From contig JACIYN010000050.1 of NCBI GenBank assembly GCA_014359885.1, positions 30,029 through 94,028 on the forward strand: 64,000 bases of DNA. Reading direction: 5' to 3'. Position 1 is the first letter of the stretch; every line of letters starts with the position of its first letter. The notes beneath the pieces were generated by a model that saw only the letters and a list, made by a program, of their open reading frames with translations, did not search any database and had not been told where the DNA came from. The DNA is from Desulfacinum sp. Lineage in GTDB: Bacteria > Desulfobacterota > Syntrophobacteria > Syntrophobacterales > DSM-9756. The position numbers were made by a program, and so were the translations under genes. This document shows positions 37,786 to 46,785 of this stretch, in pieces.

Positions 37786-38709
37786 TCAGGCCCCCGGGAC
37801 ATAGAGGACCATGACGATGAAGATCAGGCCCATGATCAAGGGCCAGCGATCCGTGATGTCGCTCAGCTTGTCGTGGAGCAGGGTGTAGACCAGGGCTCCC
37901 AGCACCGGACCCAGGAAGGTCCCGGTGCCCCCGATGAAGGTCATCAGAAGGACCGTCGTGGTCATCTCGATGCTGATGGCGGTGATGGAGGTGAATTCGA
38001 AGAAGAGGGCGTAATAGGCCCCGGCGCATCCGGCCAGGGCGCCCGTGAAGGTGAAAAGGAGCAGGCGGCTGATGTTGGTGTCGTAGCCGAGAAACTTCAT
38101 GCGCTCCTCGTTTTCCCGCACCAGCAGGACGGTCCGCCCCACGGCCGTATGGGTGAAGTGCCAGCAGTACCAGAGGAGAGCGCCGACGGTGATCAGCGCG
38201 AAATAGTAGAAGGTGGTGATGTCGGAAAGATCCAGATGGACGCCGAAGAGGTTCAAGTCGGGACGATTGACGCTCAGGCCGTCGTCGCCCCCCGTCACCG
38301 AATGCCACTTGGTGGCCACGGCGTAGAAGAGCGCGTTGAAGGCGAGGGTGAGCAGGGCGAAGTAGGACCCCTTGTGGCGCAGGAGCAGCGCGCCGGTGAC
38401 CACCCCCGCCAGTGTGGCCGCCGCCACGGAAAGCAGGATCACGCTGCCCACGGAAAGCCCCGGAAGGTGGGCCAGGGCCACCGCCGTCACATAGGCGCCG
38501 GTTCCGAAGAACATGGCGTGGCCGAAGGAAAGCAGGCCGGCGTAGCCCAACAGCAGATTGTAGCTCACGGCATAGAGCGCGAAGACAATCACCTCGGTGA
38601 GCAGATTCACGTGGTAGAGGGGCAGGAAGAGCGGGGCCGCCAGGAGCCCTCCCACCAACGCTATCCCGGGAAGGACGGAGCCAGGGTTTGCGGATCGACG
38701 CCTCATCAT
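37786..38709 (-). CDS. livM: ABC transporter permease LivM, system 2 (C-terminus probably cut by a frameshift)
   Basis: A 307-residue permease with about nine membrane segments and the LivM signature NLLLGYAGLLSFGHAMFFGTGAY near residue 51. The called frame stops right after VMVLYVPGA. One frame over, the sequence continues VPGGLSGLIVSIRDRLAG to 37700, the usual LivM ending. A run of five G (minus strand, 37791-37795) is the break point: one more G would join the two. So this is a sequencing or assembly error, a recent mutation, or a slightly short LivM. It overlaps the livH2 stop by four bases. Confidence 0.88.
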   Translation of the reverse strand: MMRRRSANPGSVLPGIALVGGLLAAPLFLPLYHVNLLTEVIVFALYAVSYNLLLGYAGLLSFGHAMFFGTGAYVTAVALAHLPGLSVGSVILLSVAAATLAGVVTGALLLRHKGSYFALLTLAFNALFYAVATKWHSVTGGDDGLSVNRPDLNLFGVHLDLSDITTFYYFALITVGALLWYCWHFTHTAVGRTVLLVRENEERMKFLGYDTNISRLLLFTFTGALAGCAGAYYALFFEFTSITAISIEMTTTVLLMTFIGGTGTFLGPVLGALVYTLLHDKLSDITDRWPLIMGLIFIVMVLYVPGA

Positions 38710-39566
38710 GCCTCCTCACCGAAAAGACCCGAGGGTTTCACCACCAAGACCACGGCCATGAGCAGATAGATCAAGGCCAGGGACAACTTGGGGACGAGGA
38801 GAACGCCGAAGGCCTGCAGCTGGCCGATGATGAGGGAGGCCAGCAGCGCCCCTCCCAGGCTTCCGAACCCGCCCACCACGATGACCACGAAGGCGTCCAC
38901 GAGGATCTCGGTGGCCATGCCGGGATAGGTGGTCAGAAGAGGGCCCGCGATCACCCCGGCGAAGCCGGACAGGGCCGCCCCCACTGCAAAGACCAGCATG
39001 AAAACCAGGGGCACGTTGATGCCCAGGGCGTTCACCATTTCGTGGTCGTCCACGGCCGCACGGACGATGATCCCCACCCGGGTGCGGTAGAAGACGTAGC
39101 TCATGGCCGCCCCCACCGCCACCGCGCACCCGATGATGAAGAGCCGGTAGACGGGGTAGGTGATGCCGAGCAGGGACACCTGGCCGGTGAGGAACCCGTC
39201 CAGGCTGACGGCCAGAGAGTAATTTCCCCAGATCCACTTCACCCCTTCGGTGATGATGTAGGCCAGGCCGAAGGTGAGGAGTAGTTCGTGGAGGTGGCCG
39301 TGCCGGTGCACGCGGCGCAGCAGGAACCGCTCCACCAGGGCGCCGAGGGCGAAGAGCATCAGTGGGCACAGGAGCATGGACAGCCAGAAGTTCCCGCTCC
39401 ATTGAAGGATGGAATAGGAAAAATAGGCCCCCAGCATGTAGAAGGCCGCATGGGCGAAATTGAGCACATTCATCATCCCGAAGACCAGCGTCAGTCCCGA
39501 TGAGACGAGAAAGAGCAGGCCGGCGTAGGCCAGGCCGTGCAAGACGAAGACGGCAAACTGGGTCAT
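38706..39566 (-). CDS. livH: ABC transporter permease LivH, system 2
   Basis: A 286-residue permease with LivH features: LTLVFGMMNVLNFAHAAFYMLGAY at the N-terminus, the coupling segment GGFGSLGGALLASL and the C-terminal KPSGLFGEE. The start at 39566 has AGAGGGA 4 bases upstream. It lies 104 bases after the dehydrogenase gene. Confidence 0.93.
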   Translation of the reverse strand: MTQFAVFVLHGLAYAGLLFLVSSGLTLVFGMMNVLNFAHAAFYMLGAYFSYSILQWSGNFWLSMLLCPLMLFALGALVERFLLRRVHRHGHLHELLLTFGLAYIITEGVKWIWGNYSLAVSLDGFLTGQVSLLGITYPVYRLFIIGCAVAVGAAMSYVFYRTRVGIIVRAAVDDHEMVNALGINVPLVFMLVFAVGAALSGFAGVIAGPLLTTYPGMATEILVDAFVVIVVGGFGSLGGALLASLIIGQLQAFGVLLVPKLSLALIYLLMAVVLVVKPSGLFGEEA

Positions 39567-39670
39567 CGCGTCCCTCTGCCTGAGGTTGTGGTGGAGAGTG
39601 GCCGCCTGAATGGAGGGCCTCGGCCCCGCCCTCATCGAGCGGGGGCTTCAACGGTCCGGGATCGGTTCGA

Positions 39671-40624
39671 TCAACCGCGCTGCGGCCGGATCAGCTCCAT
39701 GATCCGCAGCAGCACCGAATCCCTTTTCTGGATGAGTTCCTGGGCCTGTTGCCGGGTCCAGCGATGAAAGCCCTGCCCGGTCTTCACGCCCAGACGGCCC
39801 TGCGAGATGAGATTCTGCAGCAACGGGGAAGGGGATGTGTCCGCATTGAGGTGAGGGAAGAGGTATTGGTGCACGGCGTGAGTGAGATCCAGTCCCGCAA
39901 GGTCGGCCGTCTCCAAGGGGCCCAGCATGGCGCAGCGCAGTCCGAAGCCGTACTTGACCACCTTGTCGATGTCTTCCGCGTCGGCGATGCCGTCGGCCAC
40001 CAGGGCCACGGCCTCCCGCCACATGGCGTGCTGGAGGCGGTTGCCGAGAAAGCCCGGAACGTCCTTGAGAACCCGCACCGGTTCCTTTCCCAGGCGCCGC
40101 ATGAGCTCCACCACGCCTTCAAAAACCTGTTCCGATGTCTTCTCGCCCTTGATCACTTCCACACACGGCACCACGTGGGGAGGATTCCAGAAATGGGTGC
40201 CGAGAAACCGCCGGGGGTGCCGGAGACAGCGCGCAATCTCCGAGATGCTGATGGCCGAGGTGTTGCTGCAAAGAACGGCGGCCTCCGGCACATGCCGTTC
40301 CACTTCCTCGAACACCCGGACCTTCACGGCCAGGCTTTCGGTGACGGCCTCCACCACCAGGTCGGCGTCCGCCACGGCACCGGCCACGTCCCCGCACAGG
40401 GCGATGCGATCCAGGCAGTCGGAGACGTCTTCGGGGCGGGCGAGGCCCAGTTCCACGAAGACCTGGAAGTTGTCCCGGATGCGCCGGGGAACCGCCTCCA
40501 ACATGGCGCGATCCACGTCATGGATCCGAACCCGGAATCCCCTGGAGGCGAAGATCTGCGCGATCCCGTGGCCCATGAGGCCCGCACCCAGGATGCCCAC
40601 CGTGGAGATGGCCTTGCCGCCCAT
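39671..40624 (-). CDS. 3-hydroxyacyl-CoA dehydrogenase family oxidoreductase
   Basis: A 317-residue NAD-dependent enzyme. The Rossmann motif GAGLMG is at residues 13-18. Catalytic residues are in place: Ser120, His144 (GTHFWNPP) and Glu156. It oxidises a beta-hydroxyl group, either on an acyl-CoA or on a free acid as in carnitine or gulonate dehydrogenases of the same fold. Placed first in an operon with a BKACE, it probably makes the beta-keto acid that BKACE cleaves. The start at 40624 has AAGGAG 5 bases upstream; an in-frame GTG at 40645 is weaker. Confidence 0.9.
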   Translation of the reverse strand: MGGKAISTVGILGAGLMGHGIAQIFASRGFRVRIHDVDRAMLEAVPRRIRDNFQVFVELGLARPEDVSDCLDRIALCGDVAGAVADADLVVEAVTESLAVKVRVFEEVERHVPEAAVLCSNTSAISISEIARCLRHPRRFLGTHFWNPPHVVPCVEVIKGEKTSEQVFEGVVELMRRLGKEPVRVLKDVPGFLGNRLQHAMWREAVALVADGIADAEDIDKVVKYGFGLRCAMLGPLETADLAGLDLTHAVHQYLFPHLNADTSPSPLLQNLISQGRLGVKTGQGFHRWTRQQAQELIQKRDSVLLRIMELIRPQRG

Positions 40625-41033
40625 GCGCTCTCCTTGTCCGTTCACGGAGTGTATTCCTTCAGGGAGACGGCGCGGAGCCGTCCCGCCAGACGGTATCCCG
40701 CTCGACGGGGAGCGGGTCTTTTCGAGGGTTGCGACCGATCCCGGCCCATGACGCCCTCCACGGTGCGGGGAGCCTGTCCCCGAACGCTTCTTCGCGCTAT
40801 CCGGAAATGAAAGTTGCCTGATAGAAAACTTCTAGGTTTCTCCAGGATTCTTGTCAAGCACTTTTTGGAGCGGGGAAGAAAAGCATGGAAAGTCAAATAA
40901 ATATGGGGGTAGAAGGGGATCTTGAGGGGGGTGTGCGGGGAGGGGGTAGGGGTTTGGGTCGGACGGGCGTTGGGAAAAATGTTTCCTTATAGGTTACCCC
41001 GCGGGCCCCTCTCCCGCGCCGCCCCGGGGGGGG
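40625..41033. other. intergenic region upstream of the BKACE operon
   Basis: No gene is visible in these 409 bases. Around 40820-40845 there is an AT-richer imperfect inverted sequence (GAAAACTTCTAGGTTTC) that could be an operator for the adjacent XRE-cupin regulator. The stretch 40900-40960 is strongly G-rich on the plus strand. The operon promoter should be here. Confidence 0.4.
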
Positions 41034-41594
41034 TCATTTGCTGTGGATCACCATGAGGATCACCGTTTCGTGGTCCCCGTAGCTCTCCCCGTAGTGCGGC
41101 ACGTTGCCGTCGAAATAGACGCAGTCGCCTTCCTCCACGATGAGGATCTGGTCGCCGAAGTGGAGCCGCATGGTTCCCTTGAGGACGAACATCATCTCTT
41201 CGCTGTCGTGTTGAAACATGGCCTTGGGTTTCACCGGGTTCGGGGGCAGCACCAGGATGAAGGGCTGCATGTGCCGGTCGGGGTAGCGGTGGGCGATGGA
41301 AAGGTACGAATACCCGAAGGCCGTTCCCTCGTGGGCGATGGGGATGCGTTCGTCTTTCTTGACCAGGGAGATGCTGCTCTGGGTGCTCACTTCCCCCAGC
41401 AGCACGGACGTGGTGACTCCCAACACCTTGGCGATGCGGCTCAAGGTGCTGAGCGGAGGGGCCTTTTTGGAGGTTTCCAGCTTGGACAGGTAGCCCTTGG
41501 AAAAGCCGGTGGCGTCGGCCATTTCCTGCAGGGTCAGCCCCTTCGCCTTCCGGTAGTCTCTCACGCGTCGGCCGATGGCGGACTCGTCGATCAC
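41034..41594 (-). CDS. XRE-family regulator with C-terminal cupin sensor
   Basis: A 186-residue protein. Residues 8-62 are an XRE helix-turn-helix (GLTLQEMADATGFSKGYLSKLE), and residues 110-180 form a cupin (FQHDSEEMMFVLKGTMRLHFG). This architecture usually regulates a neighbouring catabolic or amine-related gene set in response to a small ligand held in the cupin. The start is the GTG at 41594; GAAAGGGG lies upstream. It precedes the BKACE operon on the same strand and is the likely local regulator. Confidence 0.88.
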   Translation of the reverse strand: MIDESAIGRRVRDYRKAKGLTLQEMADATGFSKGYLSKLETSKKAPPLSTLSRIAKVLGVTTSVLLGEVSTQSSISLVKKDERIPIAHEGTAFGYSYLSIAHRYPDRHMQPFILVLPPNPVKPKAMFQHDSEEMMFVLKGTMRLHFGDQILIVEEGDCVYFDGNVPHYGESYGDHETVILMVIHSK

Positions 41595-41973
41595 TTGGCA
41601 GGCCCCTTTCTCTCGGGTTCCGGCATCAGGATGTTGAGATGAATGGTGAAGCGCACGTACGTTCCTACCCGTTATCCGGTTTTCGCAGCAACCGCAAGGA
41701 CCAACCGCGGCGGCAAGGCCCGCCCCGGTTTGGGAAGCGCCCGGTTCCCTTTGAGGATGCTGGGATTTCGGCCGGCACTGGAAATGGCCTGCAGCTTGGG
41801 GCGGTAACCTACCATATCCCCGAAGCGGGTTTCAAACGGGAGTTGTCGGAGGGTCTCGCTGGGTGGAAGTTCGGTCTTCCGGCTTCCAAGGTCGTATTGG
41901 GTGCTGAGGCCGGCGTCAAGGCGGGTTTCCGCCCGGTCCGGCGGGCCCGGAGGCCCACCGGGCGGGGCCGGGC
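41595..41973. other. intergenic stretch between icd and the XRE-cupin gene
   Basis: A plus-strand open frame of 112 codons crosses this region (41639-41977), but it has no ribosome-binding site that I can see, matches no family I know and its composition looks non-coding. I leave it uncalled. The part next to the icd stop (about 41930-41970) is rich in CCGGGCGGGC-type hairpins without a T-run. Confidence 0.4.
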
Positions 41974-43185
41974 TTAGAGGGCCTGGTCCAGGCGTTCGCG
42001 GACGGCGGCCAGGAAGGTTTCGGTGTCCACATTCCGTTTTCCCGGAAAGGGCGGGGAGATGGCCGCCAGGTCGCCGGTCATGATTCCTTCGTCGATGGTT
42101 CGCAAGGCGGCGCTCTCCAGCGCGTCGGCGAAGCGGACGGCCTCGGGGACCTCGTCCAGTTCTCCGCGCTTTCGGATGGCTCCCGTCCAGGCAAAAAGCA
42201 GCGCCATGGGGTTGGTGGAGGTCTTCTCGCCCTTGAGATACCGGTAGTAGTGGCGCTGGACGGTGCCGTGGGCCGCCTCGTAGACGTAGCAGCCCCGCGG
42301 GGAAATGAGAACCGAGGTCATCATGGCCAGGCTGCCGCAGGCGGACGCCACCATGTCGCTCATGACGTCGCCGTCGTAGTTTTTGCACGCCCAGAGGAGA
42401 CCTCCTTCGGATTTCATGATGCGGGCCACCACGTCGTCGATGAGGGTATAGAAGTAGCGGATTCCCTTCTCGGCGAAGCGGTCCCGGAACGCCTGGAATT
42501 CCTCATCGAAGATGTCCTTGAACCGGGCGTCGTAGGTCTTGGAAATGGTGTCCTTGGTGGCGAACCACACGTCCACGCCCCGGTCCAGGGCGAAGAGAAA
42601 ACACGCCTGCGCGAAGCTCCGGATGGAGGCGTCCGTGTTGTGGATGCCCTGGAGGATGCCGGGCCCTTCAAAATCGGCGATCTTCACGACCTCCGTTTCG
42701 CCGGACCGGGACCGGAAGACCAGTTCGGCGGTTCCCGGCCCGGGCACGCGGATCTCCGCGTTGCGATAGACGTCCCCGTAGGCGTGGCGGGCGATGGTGA
42801 TGGGCTTTTTCCAACTGCGGACCGCCGGCGGGATCTTCTCCACCAGGATGGGGGTGCGGAAGACCGTGCCGTCCAGGTAGCCGCGGATCGTTCCGTTGGG
42901 GCTCTTGTATTCGCGCTTGAGGGTGTATTCCTTCACCCGTTCGGCGTTGGGGGTGATGGTGGCGCATTTCACGCCCACCAGGTGCTTTTCCACGGCCCGG
43001 GCTGCGTCCAGGGTCACCGCGTCGTCGGTTTCATCGCGGTGTTCGATCCCCAGGTCGTAGTAGTCGATGGGCAGGTCCACGTAGGGGAAGAGCAGCTCTT
43101 CCTTGACCATCTTCCACAGGATCCGGGTCATCTCGTCGCCGTCCATTTCCACGAGGGGGTTCTTCAGCCGGATCTTTTCCTTCAT
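41974..43185 (-). CDS. icd: isocitrate dehydrogenase, eukaryote-like NADP type
   Basis: A 403-residue decarboxylating dehydrogenase that turns isocitrate into 2-oxoglutarate. The substrate-binding [13 protein letters not shown] motif and the C-terminal [16 protein letters not shown] motif place it in the homodimeric subfamily found in eukaryotes and some bacteria rather than the E. coli type. The start follows GAAAGGAGCGCTC. It is the last gene of a minus-strand operon with the prpF, larA-like and prpD-like genes and so links the tricarboxylate island to 2-oxoglutarate. Confidence 0.95.
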   Translation of the reverse strand: MKEKIRLKNPLVEMDGDEMTRILWKMVKEELLFPYVDLPIDYYDLGIEHRDETDDAVTLDAARAVEKHLVGVKCATITPNAERVKEYTLKREYKSPNGTIRGYLDGTVFRTPILVEKIPPAVRSWKKPITIARHAYGDVYRNAEIRVPGPGTAELVFRSRSGETEVVKIADFEGPGILQGIHNTDASIRSFAQACFLFALDRGVDVWFATKDTISKTYDARFKDIFDEEFQAFRDRFAEKGIRYFYTLIDDVVARIMKSEGGLLWACKNYDGDVMSDMVASACGSLAMMTSVLISPRGCYVYEAAHGTVQRHYYRYLKGEKTSTNPMALLFAWTGAIRKRGELDEVPEAVRFADALESAALRTIDEGIMTGDLAAISPPFPGKRNVDTETFLAAVRERLDQAL

Positions 43186-43219
43186 GAGCGCTCCTTTCTC
43201 GGTCCGACGGGTTTTCCGT

Positions 43220-43717
43220 TTACTTGAAGAAGTACCGGTAGATGATCGGCATGGTCAGGATGATGAAGACCACGCGAAAGAAGTGAAAGCAAGTGATGAC
43301 GGTGGCGTCCTTGCCGCTTTCCAGGGCCAGCACGATGAGCGGGCTCATGGCCCCGGGGCTCGTTCCCAGATAGGCCGTGCCCGAGTCGATGATCCCCGAC
43401 TTGGCGAAGATAAAGGCCAGGATCATGCCCACCGTGACGAGCACCAGGGTGGACACCACCACGGGAACGGCCACCTTGGTGAGGGCCCGGACCATTTCCA
43501 TCTGAAAGGATGCTCCGATGGTGATGCCCAGCATCACCTGGAGCACGAAGGGGAACCCCCGGGGGAGCGTCCAGTCCACCCTGGTGGCCACCTTGAAGGC
43601 GATCACGGCCAGCATGGCGCCGATCATGACCCCGGCGGGAATCTTGAGCTTCATCCCCACGTAGCCGCCCAGGGTTCCCAAGACGAGATAGCCTGCCAGA
43701 TGGGAAGGGTTCAGCAT
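43220..43717 (-). CDS. AbrB-family membrane protein, half-size
   Basis: A 165-residue hydrophobic protein with about five membrane segments and the motif [16 protein letters not shown], typical of the AbrB (PF05145) transporter family. Full-length members have two such repeats (about 350 residues); this has one, so it may work as a dimer. It lies between the prpD-like gene and icd and may move an organic acid, though no function is proven for this family. Confidence 0.85.
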   Translation of the reverse strand: MLNPSHLAGYLVLGTLGGYVGMKLKIPAGVMIGAMLAVIAFKVATRVDWTLPRGFPFVLQVMLGITIGASFQMEMVRALTKVAVPVVVSTLVLVTVGMILAFIFAKSGIIDSGTAYLGTSPGAMSPLIVLALESGKDATVITCFHFFRVVFIILTMPIIYRYFFK

Positions 43718-43841
43718 CGGGATCGTCCTTTCTCAGCCCGTTGGCGTTGATCTGTCTTCATGCGCGGTGCTCCTCTGCAGTCACCCTCATCCCCGCGGGT
43801 GGGAAAAACGCGGAATCGCTCTTCCCTCGAAAAAGTTCCCT

Positions 43842-45173
43842 TCACGGGATGGCGGCGTCCATCAGATCCCGGACGCGAACCCCGCCCGCCAGGTTTTTCA
43901 ACTGTTGCTTCAGTCGCTGCGCACCGGCGCGGCCCAGGACCGGCACCGCGCAGTCGTCGAATTTTCGAAAGAGAGTCGACTCATCGGCGATTCCTGTCAA
44001 GTCGCTGCTAGCGCCTCGAAGGATTCCACCCTCTTTGTCTTCCAGCACCACTTCCGCCCCCCAAAGGCCCACGGCGGGATCGGCCGTCACCCGGATCCTG
44101 GCCATGAGGTCTCGGATTTCGGGCCCGGCCACCTTTGCGTCTTCGAAGTGGGCGATGGACAAGTGTCCGTGGATGAGGGCCGCTGCCAGGCAATAGGGGA
44201 CGCTGAACTTGGCTTCCAGGCCCGTGCGGGGGATCTCCTCTCCCAGAACGTGGGTCTTGTCCGGGTGCAGACGGCATTGGATCCCGCGGATCTTTGCCGC
44301 TTCGGGCCGATCCGCAATGTCCAGGAGAGCGTCCAGGGCCGGGTGGATGCTCCCGCAGCAGGGATACTTTTTGAGGAGCACGCCGGGCTTGTCGATCTCC
44401 CAGGGGTTCGCCAGACGCCGCGCCAGCTCGTCTTCGGAAAAGGTGCTCTTTCCGCAAAGCAGGTGGAAAAGCCCCTTGGGGCCGTCCAGGGCCGAGGTGT
44501 CGGCGGTCCAGCCGGATCGGGCCAGCAGGGCGCACAGGACGCCGCTGTAGGCTGCGTTTCCCACGTGGAGGGCCTTGGTGAGAGTCCCAAAGTTCTTCTT
44601 GATCCCGGCGGCCGTGGAAGCGGTCATGGCCAGGGCGACGGCCGTTCTGTCCTCGTCCAGCTTCCAGATGTTGGCCGCGGCGACGCAGGCTCCCAGGGCG
44701 CCCAGAACGGCCGTGGGGTGCCACCCGCTGGGATAGAGGTGTTCGAAAACGGCGGCTCCCAGCTTGGTCATGACCTCCACGCCCACGGCGTAGGCGGCGA
44801 TGAGGCGCATGCCGTCCGCATCGGCTTCTTCCGCGGCCGCCAGGGCCGCCGAAAGCACCGGCCCCGTGGGGTGGCCTCCCATGGAACGGCTGAGGTCGTC
44901 GTAGTCGAGAACGTGGCTCAGGATGCCGTTGGCCCAGGCGGCCAGGGGGGTGGACGTGCGCAAGGGCGAGCCTGCAACCGCCGCCGTCGGCCGCCCTCCC
45001 AAGGTCTCCAGGACCTCCAGGACCTTGGGCCCCGCCTGGGAAAAGCCGCCGAGCATGACGGCCATGCCGTCCGCGATGGCGAAGAGGCACTTTGGCACCA
45101 CCGGCGGCGGCAGATCGGAAGGGACGGTCCCGGCTGCGAAGCGGGCCAGCACGCGGGTCAGTTCGTCGCTCAT
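43842..45173 (-). CDS. MmgE/PrpD family protein
   Basis: A 443-residue protein of the family that contains 2-methylcitrate dehydratase (PrpD), cis-aconitate decarboxylase and iminodisuccinate epimerase. Typical segments are LDYDDLSRSMGGHPTG near residue 90 and the CCGSIHPALDALL region in the second half. The exact substrate is not predictable from sequence; context suggests an aconitate-type tricarboxylate. It starts in a four-base overlap with the larA-like stop. Confidence 0.88.
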   Translation of the reverse strand: MSDELTRVLARFAAGTVPSDLPPPVVPKCLFAIADGMAVMLGGFSQAGPKVLEVLETLGGRPTAAVAGSPLRTSTPLAAWANGILSHVLDYDDLSRSMGGHPTGPVLSAALAAAEEADADGMRLIAAYAVGVEVMTKLGAAVFEHLYPSGWHPTAVLGALGACVAAANIWKLDEDRTAVALAMTASTAAGIKKNFGTLTKALHVGNAAYSGVLCALLARSGWTADTSALDGPKGLFHLLCGKSTFSEDELARRLANPWEIDKPGVLLKKYPCCGSIHPALDALLDIADRPEAAKIRGIQCRLHPDKTHVLGEEIPRTGLEAKFSVPYCLAAALIHGHLSIAHFEDAKVAGPEIRDLMARIRVTADPAVGLWGAEVVLEDKEGGILRGASSDLTGIADESTLFRKFDDCAVPVLGRAGAQRLKQQLKNLAGGVRVRDLMDAAIP

Positions 45174-46426
45174 GGTGCAATCCTTGGAATGAGGTTGACG
45201 GCCTTGGAAAGAATCAGCACGGGCCCGCGGGGTTGCCATTCCAGGGCAAGGTCCACGGCTTCCTGCGCCGAAGGGGCGGGTGTCAGGAAAAGTTGGCCGG
45301 CCGTTTTAGGGGGGAGATCGGAAAAGACGATCACCCGGTGGCGGCACAGGGCCCGGGCCAGCATGAAGTCCTTGGAGGTGTGCCCTTCGGTGAATCCTTC
45401 CTGGCGGAAACGCCGGATGACGTCCCGGGGATGGTCGGCTTCCCGGAGCCACGCGGCTTTCCATTTTCCCAGGCCTTCGCGACATTGGGCCACCAGCACC
45501 AGGACGCCTCCGGGGGATACGGCCATTTCCGCCGTGGAAAGGGCCTTCTGGGCCTGGTGCAGGTCGATGTCGCGGGGATGGCCGCCGGGGCTCGCCACCA
45601 CGATGGGAAAGCGCGAAGGGAGCGGAAGGTCCCAGTAGTCGGATCCCAGCCGGACTCCCGCCTCGTGGGCCTGTTCCAGATCCCCCGCCACCGCACCGAG
45701 GATCGCGCCGTCGCCGTCCTGAACCACGTTCAGGATGAAATCCACGCCCACGGTGCGGGCGATCCGCACCGCTTCCTCGTGGAAGGGGTTGCCGGCGAGC
45801 CTTCCGCAGACCGGCTCGTACTGCCGGATGGGAAAGGAATGGTGGGCCTTGAGGGTCTCGATGCCGGCCACTCCGGGGATGAGGCTCTTTCGCCCGCCGC
45901 TGTAGCCTGCGGAATGGTGGGGCGCGATGAGGCCCGTGAGGATCTTCACGGACGCCCGGGCCACCAACCGATTGACCCAGACCGGCGTTCCGGTGGAGGT
46001 GGAGCCCACCCGCACCAGGTTTTCCCGGTCCGTGGCCACATGGTTGGAGACGGCCAGCCGTTCGGCCAGGTCCCTTCCCGTCATGGCCCGGATTTCCTCG
46101 GGCGTCGCGGGCCGGTGGTTTCCGCAGGCGATCACGACTTGGATCTTTTCGTCGGGGATGCCCGCATCGGAAAGTTCCTCCAGGAGCACCCGCAGCATGA
46201 CCTCGCTGGGGGCGGGGCGGGTGGCGTCATTGATGACGATGACCGCATCGCCTTTCCCCAGGGCCAGTCGACTCAAACGCTCGGTCCCGATGGGGCGACG
46301 GACGGCCTCCCGGATTGGCGACTCCAGATCCGGCAGGGGCGGCGCCTGCCGCGGCCGGGCGATGAACGTGTCGTCCGGCACGCCAAGGGTTACCGTTCCT
46401 TGACCGTAGGGAAGCTCCACGTGCAT
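45170..46426 (-). CDS. LarA-like (DUF2088) nickel-dependent racemase/epimerase homologue
   Basis: A 418-residue protein related to lactate racemase LarA. Visible family features are DATRPAP (residues 67-73), His104 in CGNHRP, the His170-His171 pair in LIAPHHSAGYSGGRK, and Lys180, which corresponds to the Lys that carries the nickel-pincer cofactor. LarA-type enzymes racemise or epimerise alpha-hydroxy acids. Here the neighbours point to a hydroxy-tricarboxylate such as isocitrate (inference). Cofactor genes larB, larC and larE are not in the window. The start has AGGAGAG upstream. Confidence 0.85.
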   Translation of the reverse strand: MHVELPYGQGTVTLGVPDDTFIARPRQAPPLPDLESPIREAVRRPIGTERLSRLALGKGDAVIVINDATRPAPSEVMLRVLLEELSDAGIPDEKIQVVIACGNHRPATPEEIRAMTGRDLAERLAVSNHVATDRENLVRVGSTSTGTPVWVNRLVARASVKILTGLIAPHHSAGYSGGRKSLIPGVAGIETLKAHHSFPIRQYEPVCGRLAGNPFHEEAVRIARTVGVDFILNVVQDGDGAILGAVAGDLEQAHEAGVRLGSDYWDLPLPSRFPIVVASPGGHPRDIDLHQAQKALSTAEMAVSPGGVLVLVAQCREGLGKWKAAWLREADHPRDVIRRFRQEGFTEGHTSKDFMLARALCRHRVIVFSDLPPKTAGQLFLTPAPSAQEAVDLALEWQPRGPVLILSKAVNLIPRIAP

Positions 46427-46785
46427 GGGGCGGCTCTCCTGGGTGTGTTGGCCGGTTTGCACCCGGGACGCTTTCCGGCGGCGGGTGCAGGGGCGGTACA
46501 CAAAGCGCCCCTACGCGGATACATCGAACGATTGGGATGATCGCGGCTTTCGCCGCTCCCAAACACCCATCTTTTACATTTGCGTCTATTTGCGTTCATT
46601 CGCGGTTTTGTTTCACATGAACCCCCATCACGGACGGCCCGTGACAACGAAGAATGAAACGCCCCTTTAGCAAGCAGCCCCCTGTAGGGGCGAATGATTA
46701 TTCGCCCCTACAGGCCGTGGGCGCGAACGGGACGAGGGTGTGTTTCCTATAAAAGAATCGCGCAATCCGGGTCTCGGGCCGGCTC
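46427..46785. repeat. palindromic repeats between the prpF and larA-like genes
   Basis: Two GTAGGGGCG-family elements lie at about 46488-46515 and 46681-46714; the second is a near-perfect palindrome starting CCTGTAGGGGCGAAT. At 46540-46620 there is also the GGCTTTCGCCGCTCCC hairpin and the ATTCGCGGTTTTG segment seen at 22650. No gene is visible. Confidence 0.75.

Noticed and set aside
40820..40845. Operator for the XRE-cupin regulator
   Set aside because: The inverted repeat is imperfect and short; too weak to call as a feature on its own.
41639..41977. A 112-codon plus-strand frame between the XRE-cupin gene and icd
   Set aside because: No ribosome-binding site, no family resemblance, low-complexity Arg/Gly-rich end; left as intergenic.
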